Shown piece by piece: positions 44,204 through 53,424 of a stretch of 64,000 nt of DNA. Source of the stretch: Pseudemcibacter sp038106445 (GTDB lineage Bacteria > Pseudomonadota > Alphaproteobacteria > Sphingomonadales > Emcibacteraceae); assembly GCA_038106445.1 (NCBI GenBank), contig JAYODU010000008.1:12734-76733 (forward strand). The letters are read 5' to 3'. Below the pieces are notes generated by a model. It was not told the DNA's origin. It made no database searches and was given only the letters and a program-made list of their open reading frames with translations. A program made the translations under genes and the position numbers. Numbering within the stretch: position 1 is the first letter of the stretch; every line of letters begins with the position of its first letter.

Positions 44204-44361
44204 CGTTATGTCTTCCTTTTTTTATTTATGAATAATTCTCAACCGGAATCATTCTTATGATAAAAACAACCAATTTATGCCTTCATTATCCTTTAAAAAG
44301 TCCCGAAATTTGATGTTTTATCCGGTTAAAAACAGGGCATAAATTACCAATAGTCGCGCGA

Positions 44362-44390
44362 TACCTAGCACAGTGTTTCACATACTGCAA
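44362..44390 (-). promoter_or_regulatory. Candidate promoter of the atp operon
   Basis: On the minus strand TTGCAG (44390-44385) and TAGGTA (44367-44362) are 17 bases apart, about 160 bases before atpH. The match is moderate. The rest of the gap 44204-44586 is AT-rich; I see no further gene or clear hairpin in it. Confidence 0.3.
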
Positions 44391-44586
44391 GAAGGCAATT
44401 TACCGTTCTTGGCTTTTTTGTATTTTTCTCATAATTTTTACGCAAACATTCATAGTTCATTTATCATTTCCCGTCATAATTAAGACATAAGTATCGGTTG
44501 TTATGTCCACCACACAACTTATAATGCATTGAGATAAAATAAAAAAATCTGACCCCGATTGTGCAGCAGAAAAGAAGAGGTATTTA

Positions 44587-45179
44587 ATGGGTGATTTTGT
44601 CATCTATCAGACAAAAAAATCAATGATACGCGCCATCAAACTATTCTTGATACATTGTCTGCTCAAGGGTCTAAAAATCCTAAAATCATCAAAGATGATT
44701 CTTATAATATTTTAATCTACGATAAATATGCGGCACCGACCGAAAACTATTTTAAAAATAAATTAGGTGATTATTGCGCCTCCAGCGGGTGTTTCTTTTA
44801 TAAAGGTAATAACGGCAAGAAGGCATTAAAGTCATTTCTGGATGATTTTGATCCTGGCAATTATTCACCAATCGGCTTCATGGGGGTGTTCACTTTAATT
44901 GTAAAAAAGTTCGGCAGACTTTTTCTGATAACCGACCCTATGGGTGCGTCGCGCATTTTTCATAACGTTACCATGACACTCTGGAGCAGTTCATTTCTTG
45001 CCGTTGCAAAAAATACACCTGGGCTTACGCCTGATCCGCAAGGCATTTATGAATATGCCTTTCAGGAAACAACCTACGGTGAAAACACACCTTTTAACGA
45101 AATTAAAATGGCTGACAGTTTTTCCTTATTTGAATTTGACGCTCATAGCGAAAAAAATTTCCAAAAAATATTCCCGTAA
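44587..45179 (+). pseudogene. Asparagine-synthase-like protein, N-terminal part (frameshifted)
   Basis: The natural start is ATG 44587 (MGDFVIYQTKK, with GAAGAGG upstream). At the A7 run 44612-44618 the frame is lost: one more A would continue as INDTRHQTILDTLSAQGSK and on through NILIYDKYAAPTENYFKNKL. This part resembles the glutamine-amidotransferase-like half of asparagine synthases (FMGVFTLIVKKFGRLFLITD, SSSFLAVAKNTPGLTPDPQG, FQETTYGENTPFNEIK) but has no N-terminal catalytic Cys. It then stops at 45179 after a second run, A6 at 45163-45168, where one more A would join it to the downstream frame. Confidence 0.6.
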
Positions 45180-45247
45180 ATTTTGAAATAAGCAATCAGT
45201 CATATAATGACCTTATTGAGGAACACGCCACACTTTTAGAAGGCCAA

Positions 45248-46306
45248 ATGAAAAATGTCGTTTCATCTTATGGTCCCCGTATCGCAACAGTACTTTCCGG
45301 TGGGTATGATTCAAGGCTGATGCTGTCTCTCGCTTTTAATGCAGGAATTACGCCCGATGTTTATGTGTATGGTACTGATAATAGCCCCGATGTTTTAGTT
45401 GCCAAATCAATCGCAAACAGTGAAAGCTTTAAAATCAATCACATTAATAAAGCAAGACACCCAAAACCCACTCCTGATCAATATGGTAAAATTGTAAGAG
45501 ATAATTTTTACGCTCTTGATGGTTATCCAGCCGAAAGTATATTTGATTTTGGTGCCAATATGGCTACGCGCCGCGAACGGGCAAAAAATGACACATTAAT
45601 CCTTAATGGTGGTGGTGGTGAAATATACCGCAATTTCTTTTATATGCCGGACGGCGAATATACTGTCGATCAGCTTCTGGATGTTTTTTATCGCCGTTAT
45701 ACGCCGGATTTATGTACAGGAAGGTTCGAAGAATTAATTTACCGCGACAATCTGAAACGTAAAATCATGCGGGCACTTCGTTTAAAAGGCGAAAAAATGA
45801 CCCGTACACAATTTGAATATGCCTATCCGGGTTTCCGCTTGCGTTACTGGACATCCAGAGATAACAGCAATAACAATCGGATCGGGAGTTATCTTACCCC
45901 GTTTATCTGTTATGAAACGATTATGGCCGCCCTTAAAATGCCACTGGAATTTAAGACCCACGGCCGCTTTCAGGGGGATTTAATTAATCGCATTCATCCA
46001 AAACTTGCGTCCTATAGTTCGGATTACGGCTATCCCTTCGATAAACCTGTTCCATTTATGAAAAAAATAAAAAATAATACGACAATTTATAGACCGGTCT
46101 GGCTGCGTCGTAACAGCTATGCTATTCAGCATAAATTTAAAAAACCTGAGTTGCCAGAAGCCTTAAGTGATAAATATATTGTAGCTGCTATACTTTCTGG
46201 AAATTCACTGATGGCGCAATATTTTGATTTTTCGGAAATTCGCGATCCAGCACTTTATAGTCGCATCCTTATTCTTGACTATCTTTTTAAACATATCGGA
46301 CTTTAA
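45248..46306 (+). CDS. Asparagine-synthase-like protein, ATP-PPase part
   Basis: 352 residues from the first ATG; the frame is open from about 45169 (IPVNFEISNQSYNDLIEEH), which shows it is the continuation of the preceding fragment. The PP-loop is TVLSGGYDSRLMLSLAF (SGGxDS), and DTLILNGGGGEIYRNFFYM is the second nucleotide-site region of the family. The substrate is unknown; such solo asparagine-synthase-like proteins act in glycan or peptide modification as well as asparagine synthesis. It ends convergently with priA, overlapping by four bases. Without repair of two frameshifts only this ATPase part could be made. Confidence 0.65.
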   Translation: MKNVVSSYGPRIATVLSGGYDSRLMLSLAFNAGITPDVYVYGTDNSPDVLVAKSIANSESFKINHINKARHPKPTPDQYGKIVRDNFYALDGYPAESIFDFGANMATRRERAKNDTLILNGGGGEIYRNFFYMPDGEYTVDQLLDVFYRRYTPDLCTGRFEELIYRDNLKRKIMRALRLKGEKMTRTQFEYAYPGFRLRYWTSRDNSNNNRIGSYLTPFICYETIMAALKMPLEFKTHGRFQGDLINRIHPKLASYSSDYGYPFDKPVPFMKKIKNNTTIYRPVWLRRNSYAIQHKFKKPELPEALSDKYIVAAILSGNSLMAQYFDFSEIRDPALYSRILILDYLFKHIGL

Positions 46307-48489
46307 TAAAAACTATATGGATCAATATCGATCTGAATTTTTACACCACGCTGCGAAGGTAGCTGATCCAGCCAGTGGCGAATTTCATTTTGCAAATTCA
46401 CCGCTACACCTGCCTTAACCAGAAAACGGTAGCGATGTTTGCCCCGCAGATAAGATAACGGGGCAGCTACCGGGCCCAAAACTTTTAGATCATTTGTATG
46501 TGGTACTTTTGAGGCCAACGTTTTAGCCGATCCTATCACTTTATTTTTATCCGAACCTGATAAAATAAGTGATGCAAGTTTCCCAAATGGCGGTAGATTT
46601 TGTGCTTCACGTGATGCAGCTTCACGTTCCAGAAATAAATCCCTGTCTCCTGAAACAAGTGCCTGAAGCACCGGATGGGTTGGCTGATAGGTTTGAAAAA
46701 TGACCCGTCCGGCATGTTCAGCACGCCCGGCGCGACCTGCTACCTGTTCAAGCTGCTGCCACGTTCGTTCCGCTGCCCGTGGATCCGCGCCGGACATGCC
46801 AAGATCAGCATCAATTACACCTACCAGGGTCAACATCGGAAAATGATATCCTTTGGTAACGATCTGTGTGCCAATGATAAAATCAACCTCATGACGTTCT
46901 ATGCTTTCTATCATTCTTTTTAAAGCGGCCGGCGAGGATATTTCATCACTGGACAGTACGGCAAGGCGGGCATCCGGGAAAAGAACGGCTATTTCTTCTG
47001 CGACCCGTTCCACACCGGGGCCAACGGGTACCATACTGTTTTCTGCTTCACATTGCGGGCAAAGGTCCGCTTTATTACGGTTAAATCCACAATGATGACA
47101 TTCAAGCCGGTTAAACTGACTATGTTCTACAAGCCACGCAGAACAGTTTGGGCATTCCATTCTGTGTCCGCATGCGCGGCATAACGTCAAGGGTGCATAA
47201 CCCCGGCGATTAAGATAAAGAAGTGATTGTTCACCATTTTTATAGTTGTCGTTAAGAGCGTCGCGTAAGGTTTCGCTGATCCATGATCCAGGTTTGAGAG
47301 GCTGAACTTTTAAATCGACGCTCATCATATCAGGCAGTTCCGCCGGGCCGTGACGTTCCCCAAGATAAAGCCAGTCATACTTACCGTTTTCAGCATTGAT
47401 CAATGTTTCAAGTGATGGTGTTGCGGATGCAAGAACCACAGGACAGTGCACCTGTTTAGCCCGTACGACCGCCATATCACGGCCATTATACATCACCCCT
47501 TCATCCTGTTTGAATGTGGCTGAATGTTCTTCATCAACGATAACCAGTTTTAAATGCTGCAGCGGAAGGAAAAGTGCCGAACGCGCCCCGACAATTACCC
47601 GCGCTTCACCGCGTATAGTCGCCCACCAGACCCGCCTTCTTTGTGCGGGTGTCATTTCTGAATGCCAGATTGCAGGTTCCGAGCCAAAACGTTCTCTGAA
47701 CCGCTCAAGCCATTGTGTCGTTAGGGATATTTCCGGAACCAGAACCAGTATTTGGGCAGCATTATCACGAAGTGCTTCAGCTATGGCTTCAAAATAAACT
47801 TCCGTTTTACCACTTCCGGTTACCCCTTCCAACAGTACCGCCCTAAAGGTTCCTTTGCGTTGTTGCAGGATAATATGTTCCGCAGCCTTGCTTTGTTCAT
47901 CCGATAATATTGCACGCTTTAGCCCGATGTCAGGTTTTAAAAAATTTTCTTCGCCGCTTACTTCAACGGGGATAAGTTGTCCTGCCTTGATCATGCCGCG
48001 CACAACTCCTTCGCCGACTGATGCAACGTCGCACCATGATTTTACGGCAAGCGGCATACCACCAACAGCCGCTTCTCGAATACGGATTCGCGCAGGAGAT
48101 AGCTTATCCGGCAATTCATCCGCAAGCCGGTAAAGTGTTATTTTTTTTTGTTTATCAAATTTTCGCGGCACACTGAGTGCCATCTTAAGCACTGAACCGA
48201 GAGGTGAAAGCGTATAACCCGCGACCCAGGAAACAAATTGCATAAGGTTTTGCGGCAAGGCTGGCAGCTCCGTCTTTCGGATCACATATTTCAGCTTATC
48301 TAGCGGGACATCACTTTCCAGAGGATCACTGTTCCATACCACCCCCTGAACCTCCCGCCCGGAAAGCGGAACTGTGACAAAATCACCTTCCTGTAGTATT
48401 AATTCTTCAGGCACAAGGTAATCCAGCACGCCGCTCAAAGGTAGCGGTAATAATACCTGAATTCTATAGTTCGGAAAAAGTTCTGACAA
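46303..48489 (-). CDS. priA: Primosomal replication restart helicase PriA
   Basis: 3'-5' DNA helicase that reloads DnaB at stalled forks. I place the start at TTG 48489, eight bases after AAGG, giving about 728 residues; the longer frame to 48570 adds a tail unlike the family. The N-terminal DNA-binding domain opens YRIQVLLPLPLSGVLDYLVP. Walker A is EGVTGSGKTEVYFEAI (about residue 220), Walker B is VIVDEEHSATFKQDEG, and zinc-binding cysteines lie in CRACGHRMECPNCSAW, CHHCG and LCPQCEAE. GTQIVTKGYHFPMLTLVGVI and AGRAGRAEHAG are helicase motifs V and VI. An A9 run inside the gene is in frame. Confidence 0.95.
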   Translation of the reverse strand: MSELFPNYRIQVLLPLPLSGVLDYLVPEELILQEGDFVTVPLSGREVQGVVWNSDPLESDVPLDKLKYVIRKTELPALPQNLMQFVSWVAGYTLSPLGSVLKMALSVPRKFDKQKKITLYRLADELPDKLSPARIRIREAAVGGMPLAVKSWCDVASVGEGVVRGMIKAGQLIPVEVSGEENFLKPDIGLKRAILSDEQSKAAEHIILQQRKGTFRAVLLEGVTGSGKTEVYFEAIAEALRDNAAQILVLVPEISLTTQWLERFRERFGSEPAIWHSEMTPAQRRRVWWATIRGEARVIVGARSALFLPLQHLKLVIVDEEHSATFKQDEGVMYNGRDMAVVRAKQVHCPVVLASATPSLETLINAENGKYDWLYLGERHGPAELPDMMSVDLKVQPLKPGSWISETLRDALNDNYKNGEQSLLYLNRRGYAPLTLCRACGHRMECPNCSAWLVEHSQFNRLECHHCGFNRNKADLCPQCEAENSMVPVGPGVERVAEEIAVLFPDARLAVLSSDEISSPAALKRMIESIERHEVDFIIGTQIVTKGYHFPMLTLVGVIDADLGMSGADPRAAERTWQQLEQVAGRAGRAEHAGRVIFQTYQPTHPVLQALVSGDRDLFLEREAASREAQNLPPFGKLASLILSGSDKNKVIGSAKTLASKVPHTNDLKVLGPVAAPLSYLRGKHRYRFLVKAGVAVNLQNEIRHWLDQLPSQRGVKIQIDIDPYSFY

Positions 48490-48621
48490 AAGCTTGTGCC
48501 TTAATGAGTTTTTATTTGCGCCTACATTATCGCAATATACCCTTGCACAAAAGGCGAAATAAATGCACAAAAGACAAATGCGGTTTTACTTAATAAACGA
48601 AATACTGAAGGATCACAAAAC

Positions 48622-49284
48622 ATGAAGTTTTTTATCGATACAGCCGAGATTGAAGAAATCAGACCTCTGGTAGAACTGGGTCTTGTGGATGGGGTGACTA
48701 CCAATCCATCCCTTATCCTGAAATCCGGACGCGATATTATCGAAGTAACAAAAGAAATCTGTGATCTGGTTGATGGCCCTGTAAGCGCGGAAGTCGCCGC
48801 CACTGATTATGAGACAATGGTACGCGAAGCTGCGGTGCTTTATAACATTGCTGATAATGTGTGCCTTAAGGTTCCAATGACACCGGATGGGTTAAAGGCT
48901 TGCAAGCATTTTTCCGATCAGGGGAAAATGGTCAATGTGACCTTATGTTTTTCAGCAAGTCAGGCACTCCTTGCGGCAAAAGCCGGTGCAAATTTTATTT
49001 CACCCTTTGTCGGTCGTCATGATGATGTGGGTCATGATGGTATGGCTCTGATTGCGGACATTCGCACTATTTATGACAATTACGATTTTAAAACCGAAAT
49101 CCTTGTCGCCAGCACACGGCATAATCTTCATATTCTTGATAGTGCGCTTATCGGCGCGGATGTTGCAACTATCCCGCCGAAAGTGGTTCACCAGCTTTTC
49201 AAACACCCCCTTACCGATAGCGGTCTTGCTGCATTTGTTGCAGACTGGGAAAAAACGGGACAATCCATAACAGGCAAATCATGA
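48622..49284 (+). CDS. fsa: Fructose-6-phosphate aldolase / transaldolase-like protein
   Basis: Small class I aldolase of the transaldolase family, 220 residues. MKFFIDTAEIEEIRPLVELG, VDGVTTNPSLILKSG, the Schiff-base Lys in NVCLKVPMTPDGLKAC (about residue 86), NVTLCFSASQALLAAKAGAN and ISPFVGRHDD are all present. Family members are either fructose-6-phosphate aldolase or short transaldolase (TalC); the alphaproteobacterial ones beside priA are usually annotated fsa or tal, and the activity is not decided here. AAGGAT precedes the ATG. Confidence 0.9.
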   Translation: MKFFIDTAEIEEIRPLVELGLVDGVTTNPSLILKSGRDIIEVTKEICDLVDGPVSAEVAATDYETMVREAAVLYNIADNVCLKVPMTPDGLKACKHFSDQGKMVNVTLCFSASQALLAAKAGANFISPFVGRHDDVGHDGMALIADIRTIYDNYDFKTEILVASTRHNLHILDSALIGADVATIPPKVVHQLFKHPLTDSGLAAFVADWEKTGQSITGKS

Positions 49285-49982
49285 CCAGTAAAAAAAAGGA
49301 AATTGAGGATATTGATCCATCCGTTATTAGAGATTATCTGAAACGGCACCCGGATTTCCTTGTTGAAAATCCGGAATTATTTACTGTGCTTACCCCGCCT
49401 GATCGATCCACCAATGATGAGATAGTCGATTTTCAGACTTTGATGATTGAAAAAATAAAATCAAACATTGAAGAATTAAAATTCAGCCAGGGACATTTGA
49501 TTGATACCTCCCGTAACAACCTGACAACCCAGGTACAGGTTCATGAGGCTGTCCTCAGTCTTTTGGATATTCATGATAGTTCACAGCTTGGACATATTGT
49601 GACGCAGGACTGGACAGATAATCTGCACATTGACGTAATCCGCATATGTTTTGAAAAAGGTCATTCGGTATCCGTTCCAGACCTTAAGGAAATTTCCAGA
49701 TTATCAAAAGGTTGTGTTGATGAATATCTGGGTAAGGACGACATTGTTCAGCTTCGCGGCAACGTAGAAGTTTCAGAAGAAATATTTGGACCAGCAAAAT
49801 CGCTGATCAGGTCAGAGGCCCTTGTAAAACTGCCTGAAACTGAACACAACCCTCCTGGTATTCTTGCCTTTGGCAGCCGCGACGCAGATATGTTCTATCC
49901 GGGACAGGGAACTGAACTTTTACGGTTTCTTGGAAAATCATTTCATAAATGCCTGATCCAATGGCTCAAGAGACAAAATTAG
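49281..49982 (+). CDS. DUF484 family protein
   Basis: 233 residues. The DUF484 N-terminal helix reads VIRDYLKRHPDFLVENPELF (about residues 14-33), followed by a coiled segment and a GAF-like C-terminal domain (VSVPDLKEISRLSKGCVDEY, PPGILAFGSRDADMFYPGQG). Function is unknown, but the gene is regularly found directly before xerC in proteobacteria. Its ATG overlaps the fsa stop and its end overlaps xerC by 34 bases. Confidence 0.9.
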   Translation: MTSKKKEIEDIDPSVIRDYLKRHPDFLVENPELFTVLTPPDRSTNDEIVDFQTLMIEKIKSNIEELKFSQGHLIDTSRNNLTTQVQVHEAVLSLLDIHDSSQLGHIVTQDWTDNLHIDVIRICFEKGHSVSVPDLKEISRLSKGCVDEYLGKDDIVQLRGNVEVSEEIFGPAKSLIRSEALVKLPETEHNPPGILAFGSRDADMFYPGQGTELLRFLGKSFHKCLIQWLKRQN

Positions 49983-50917
49983 ACAGGCATATATATCCCG
50001 CATTACGCCCGGTTATCCTTCGCTGGGGTGATTATCTGGTTTCTGAAAAACGTGTCTCGAAACACACACATGAAGCCTATATGCGTGATATTTGTTTTTT
50101 TCTTTCTTTTCTCCGCGATCATTTAGGTATTTCACCGACAAAACAGACGCTTGAAAAATTAAAACCCGCGGATTTCAGAAGTTATCTGGCATCCCGGCGC
50201 CGGGACGGTCTTTCACCAGCCAGTATGGCACGGTCTTTTAGCGCTGTCCGTTCATTTTTTAAATATTTAAGAAAATCCGGTGAACTTGAAAATGACGCCA
50301 TCAACGCCGTCAATAGTCCCAAACTTAAAAAACGAATGCCACGCCCGATAAGTGAAGAAGCGGCAAAACGCACCATAAATGAAGTGGGTCATTTTGCCAC
50401 AGATGCCCCAAATGACTGGATCGCGCTGCGAGATATTGCGATGCTGACCCTGCTTTACGGTTGTGGTCTTCGGATATCGGAAGCTTTAAGTTTGAATGTC
50501 GGAGATCTTGATAAAGGGGATATCATGACCGTACGTGGTAAAAGGGATAAAGAACGACTTGTACCGCTCCTACCCGCTGTAGTGGAAGCGGTTGAAAATT
50601 ATGTCAGGGCCTGTCCGAAAAAGCTATCCGCAGGGGATCCTTTATTTATCGGTGTCCGCGGAAAACGACTTAATGCCAGGAATGTCCAGCTTGCCATGCA
50701 AAAAGTTCGGATTGCTCTTGGCTTGCCAGCATCCGCCACACCCCATGCCCTTAGGCACAGTTTTGCAACCCATCTGCTTACAGCCGGTGGCGATCTGCGT
50801 ACTATTCAGGAACTTCTGGGTCATGCCGATCTTTCAACAACCCAGCATTATACAGATGTAGATACAGCCTATCTTATGGATGTTTATAACAATGCACATC
50901 CATCCGCTAAAAAGTAA
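49949..50917 (+). CDS. xerC: Tyrosine recombinase XerC
   Basis: Resolves chromosome dimers at dif together with XerD. The N-terminal SAM-like domain has KRVSKHTHEAYMRDICFFLS and ASMARSFSAVRSFFKYLRKS. The catalytic domain shows Arg in LLYGCGLRISEALSLNVGDL, Lys in VRGKRDKERLVPL, His-Leu-Arg in TPHALRHSFATHLL and the nucleophile Tyr in LGHADLSTTQHYTDVD. 322 residues. It is a chromosomal housekeeping recombinase, not an integrase: there is no mobile element or tRNA next to it. Confidence 0.93.
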   Translation: MPDPMAQETKLDRHIYPALRPVILRWGDYLVSEKRVSKHTHEAYMRDICFFLSFLRDHLGISPTKQTLEKLKPADFRSYLASRRRDGLSPASMARSFSAVRSFFKYLRKSGELENDAINAVNSPKLKKRMPRPISEEAAKRTINEVGHFATDAPNDWIALRDIAMLTLLYGCGLRISEALSLNVGDLDKGDIMTVRGKRDKERLVPLLPAVVEAVENYVRACPKKLSAGDPLFIGVRGKRLNARNVQLAMQKVRIALGLPASATPHALRHSFATHLLTAGGDLRTIQELLGHADLSTTQHYTDVDTAYLMDVYNNAHPSAKK

Positions 50918-51035
50918 GTATATTGAATTCGTTTAATCATTTCGTACGATGCTTCTTGCAATAATTGATTTAATTAAATACCTTTCTCTAAATAATTTTT
51001 AAAAAATCGCCCCAAAAGCGGCAGGGAGGACATCT

Positions 51036-51899
51036 ATGATAAGCCTGACAGCTACTTTTTCAACATTTGTGATATTTATTTTAAGCCTGTTTATGACCAG
51101 TACCGCATTCGCTGCAAATTGCAGCAATGCGCCGGACATGCTTGAAGAAATTCTTCAACGGGGAAAAATAAGAATAGGGTGGATCAATTCAAAACCATTT
51201 CAGTACAGAAATGAACTGGGCGAACTTGAAGGGGCATTCGTGAATGCCGGAAATATGCTGGGCGAAGAACTTCTGAAAGTAGAAGTTGAATGGGTTGAAG
51301 CGAAATGGGATACATTCATCGCCGGACTTCAATCAGGCAAATATGATATCGTTATGTCAAATGTCGCCCGTAGACCGAACCGGGCTGCTTCAGCATGGTT
51401 TACCAAACCGATTGTTATAGGTTCGCAAACGTTTCTAGTGCGCAAAGACCGCAATATAAAAAACCTGGCGGACATTGATCAGGACGGAAATAACATCATT
51501 GTTCGGCTGGGCAGTGCCGCACATATTACCTATACTGAAAATGATCCGGATTTCTTCAAGCATGCAACTATCCGCTCCCTTGCACCACCGGCTTTACCCG
51601 AACAGGAAGTCGCCAGCGGACGGGCAATTGCAATGGGTGCCGGTTCTGTTGAAACCCAGCAGATTGCACGGGCAAATTCGGACTGGGCGGAAGTTGTTGT
51701 TTTACCAGAATCCCCAAGATCAGTTGGCGCCGGCTTCGTTATGCCTCAATGCCAGCATAACCTGCTGCATTATATGAATACGTTTGTGGACACGCTTATC
51801 GAGACACAATTTATGGCCAAGCAGGCTGAACTTTATCCGGATATTGTCCTTGATTCAGTTGTTGCGCCAACAACCCTGATAGGGGATCTTTCCAGATAG
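51036..51899 (+). CDS. ABC transporter substrate-binding protein (family 3)
   Basis: Periplasmic binding protein, 287 residues, with a signal peptide cleaved after STAFA (about residue 27). The mature start LEEILQRGKIRIGWINSKPF, ELGELEGAFVNAG and GLQSGKYDIVMSNVARRPNR are typical of SBP_bac_3, the polar amino-acid-like family; the usual Arg in the IVRLGSAAHITYTEND region suits a carboxylate ligand. GGGAGG precedes the ATG. Six bases separate it from the permease gene. Ligand unknown; see the PrpD-family gene downstream. Confidence 0.88.
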   Translation: MISLTATFSTFVIFILSLFMTSTAFAANCSNAPDMLEEILQRGKIRIGWINSKPFQYRNELGELEGAFVNAGNMLGEELLKVEVEWVEAKWDTFIAGLQSGKYDIVMSNVARRPNRAASAWFTKPIVIGSQTFLVRKDRNIKNLADIDQDGNNIIVRLGSAAHITYTENDPDFFKHATIRSLAPPALPEQEVASGRAIAMGAGSVETQQIARANSDWAEVVVLPESPRSVGAGFVMPQCQHNLLHYMNTFVDTLIETQFMAKQAELYPDIVLDSVVAPTTLIGDLSR

Positions 51900-51905
51900 T
51901 ATAAT

Positions 51906-52649
51906 ATGGACTTTGAATTTCGATTTGATATCGTCTGGAATAACTTTCCCCTGCTTCTAGAAGGGATTGAGACCACTATAGTTTTATCACTGCTGACGAT
52001 GGTTCTTGGAACTATTATAGGGCTTTTGGTTGCAATAGTAAGGTTGCGTGTCCGTCGGATATTCGCGGTACCGCTTATTATTTATGTCGAAGTTTTTCGT
52101 GGCACACCCGGGCTTATTCAGATTGTCTGGATTTATTACTGCCTTCCGATTGTCACGGGCCTTCAGCTTGATGCACTTACATCATTGGTAATTGCCATGG
52201 CCCTTAACGTTGGAGCCTATCTGTCCGAAGTATTCCGTGCCGGTATTCAGGCAGTGGACAAGGGCCATATAGAAGCCGCCGCGGCATTAGGTTACCGGCC
52301 AGCCCAGATAACAAGACGTGTTGTGGTACCACAAGCCGCTTACCGCATGATTCCGGCTATCGGTAATGTTTTTGTATCAGCAATTAAATTATCATCTTTA
52401 TGTTCCGTGCTCGGCATGGCCGAACTGATGTATCAGGGCCAGATTATCATCGCCAATTTCTTCAGACCGATTGAAGTATTCACCGTCGTTGCGATGATTT
52501 ATCTTCTGATGGCATATTCAACATCCCTCTTTATGATGTATCTCGAATGGAAGCTTGCCTGGATCAAGCGTGAAGACATGACCCTATGGCAAAGATTTAA
52601 ACACATAAGCCGCGCGTCCTTCAGCCTTAAACCGCAGGGGGATGTATAA
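51906..52649 (+). CDS. ABC transporter permease (HisM/polar amino acid type)
   Basis: 247 residues with about five transmembrane segments. The family signature lies in YVEVFRGTPGLIQIVWIYYC, and the EAA coupling loop reads HIEAAAALGYRPAQITRRVV followed by VPQAAYRMIPAIGN. Only one permease gene is present, so the transporter probably uses a homodimer. It is placed between the binding protein and the ATPase with gaps of six and two bases. Confidence 0.9.
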   Translation: MDFEFRFDIVWNNFPLLLEGIETTIVLSLLTMVLGTIIGLLVAIVRLRVRRIFAVPLIIYVEVFRGTPGLIQIVWIYYCLPIVTGLQLDALTSLVIAMALNVGAYLSEVFRAGIQAVDKGHIEAAAALGYRPAQITRRVVVPQAAYRMIPAIGNVFVSAIKLSSLCSVLGMAELMYQGQIIIANFFRPIEVFTVVAMIYLLMAYSTSLFMMYLEWKLAWIKREDMTLWQRFKHISRASFSLKPQGDV

Positions 52650-52651
52650 AA

Positions 52652-53422
52652 ATGAGTGATGTTGCAATTGAAATTAAAGGCCTGCACAAATCATTCGGTT
52701 CCCTTGATGTTTTAAGGGGTATAGACCTCACTGTTAAAACCGGTGAAGTTATATGCCTGATCGGGTCATCAGGATCAGGAAAATCAACACTTCTTAGATG
52801 TATCAATCAATTAACCGTTCAGGAAAAAGGAACAATCCTTGTTAACGGTGAGAATATCGGCCCAGCAAATGATCAACAAAACAGCCATAAAAAATTAAGT
52901 AACGCCGAAATAGCAAGGCAAAGAAGCCGTGTTGGCTTCGTGTTTCAACAATTTAACCTATGGCCGCATCGTACTGTGCTTGGCAATGTTATGGATGCGC
53001 TTCTTGTTGTAAAAAAAATGGACAGTGAAGATGCAAAGAAAATCGCTATGGCCCGGCTTGAGGAAGTTGGCCTGGCGGACTGGAGTGAGGAATACCCATC
53101 AACACTTTCTGGTGGGCAGCAGCAACGTGTTGCTATTGCCCGTATGCTTGCGATGGAACCTGACGTTATGCTGTTTGATGAACCGACATCGGCGCTGGAT
53201 CCGGAGCGCGTAGCAGAAGTAATTGACGTCATGAAGTTACTGGCACAGAAGGGCCATACTATGATTATAGCAACCCACGAAATGAATTTCGCACGGGATA
53301 CAGCTGACAGGGTTATTTTTATTGATGAAGGCGTAATCGTCGAAGAAGTACCGGCGCGTGATTTTTTCACTGCCCCTAAAACTGATCGGCTTAAGAGTTT
53401 CCTTAAGCGTTTGAGTGTTTGA
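52652..53422 (+). CDS. ABC transporter ATP-binding protein (polar amino acid type)
   Basis: 256 residues. Walker A is LIGSSGSGKSTLLRCINQL (about residue 34), the Q-loop is GFVFQQFNLWPHRTVLGNVM, the signature is LSGGQQQRVAIARML, Walker B is VMLFDEPTSALD, and ATHEM is the H-loop. This is the GlnQ/HisP group. An A8 run near 53011-53018 is in frame (VVKKMDSED). Its stop lies close to the next gene's start, indicating one operon. Confidence 0.92.
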   Translation: MSDVAIEIKGLHKSFGSLDVLRGIDLTVKTGEVICLIGSSGSGKSTLLRCINQLTVQEKGTILVNGENIGPANDQQNSHKKLSNAEIARQRSRVGFVFQQFNLWPHRTVLGNVMDALLVVKKMDSEDAKKIAMARLEEVGLADWSEEYPSTLSGGQQQRVAIARMLAMEPDVMLFDEPTSALDPERVAEVIDVMKLLAQKGHTMIIATHEMNFARDTADRVIFIDEGVIVEEVPARDFFTAPKTDRLKSFLKRLSV

Positions 53423-53424
53423 AA

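Noticed and set aside
44655..46306. Lasso-peptide or similar biosynthetic cluster around the asparagine-synthase-like gene
   Set aside because: No precursor peptide, peptidase or exporter gene is next to it; neighbours are atpH and priA.
49949..50917. Integrase of a mobile element
   Set aside because: Context (DUF484, fsa, priA) and sequence match chromosomal XerC; no att repeats, tRNA or cargo genes are near.
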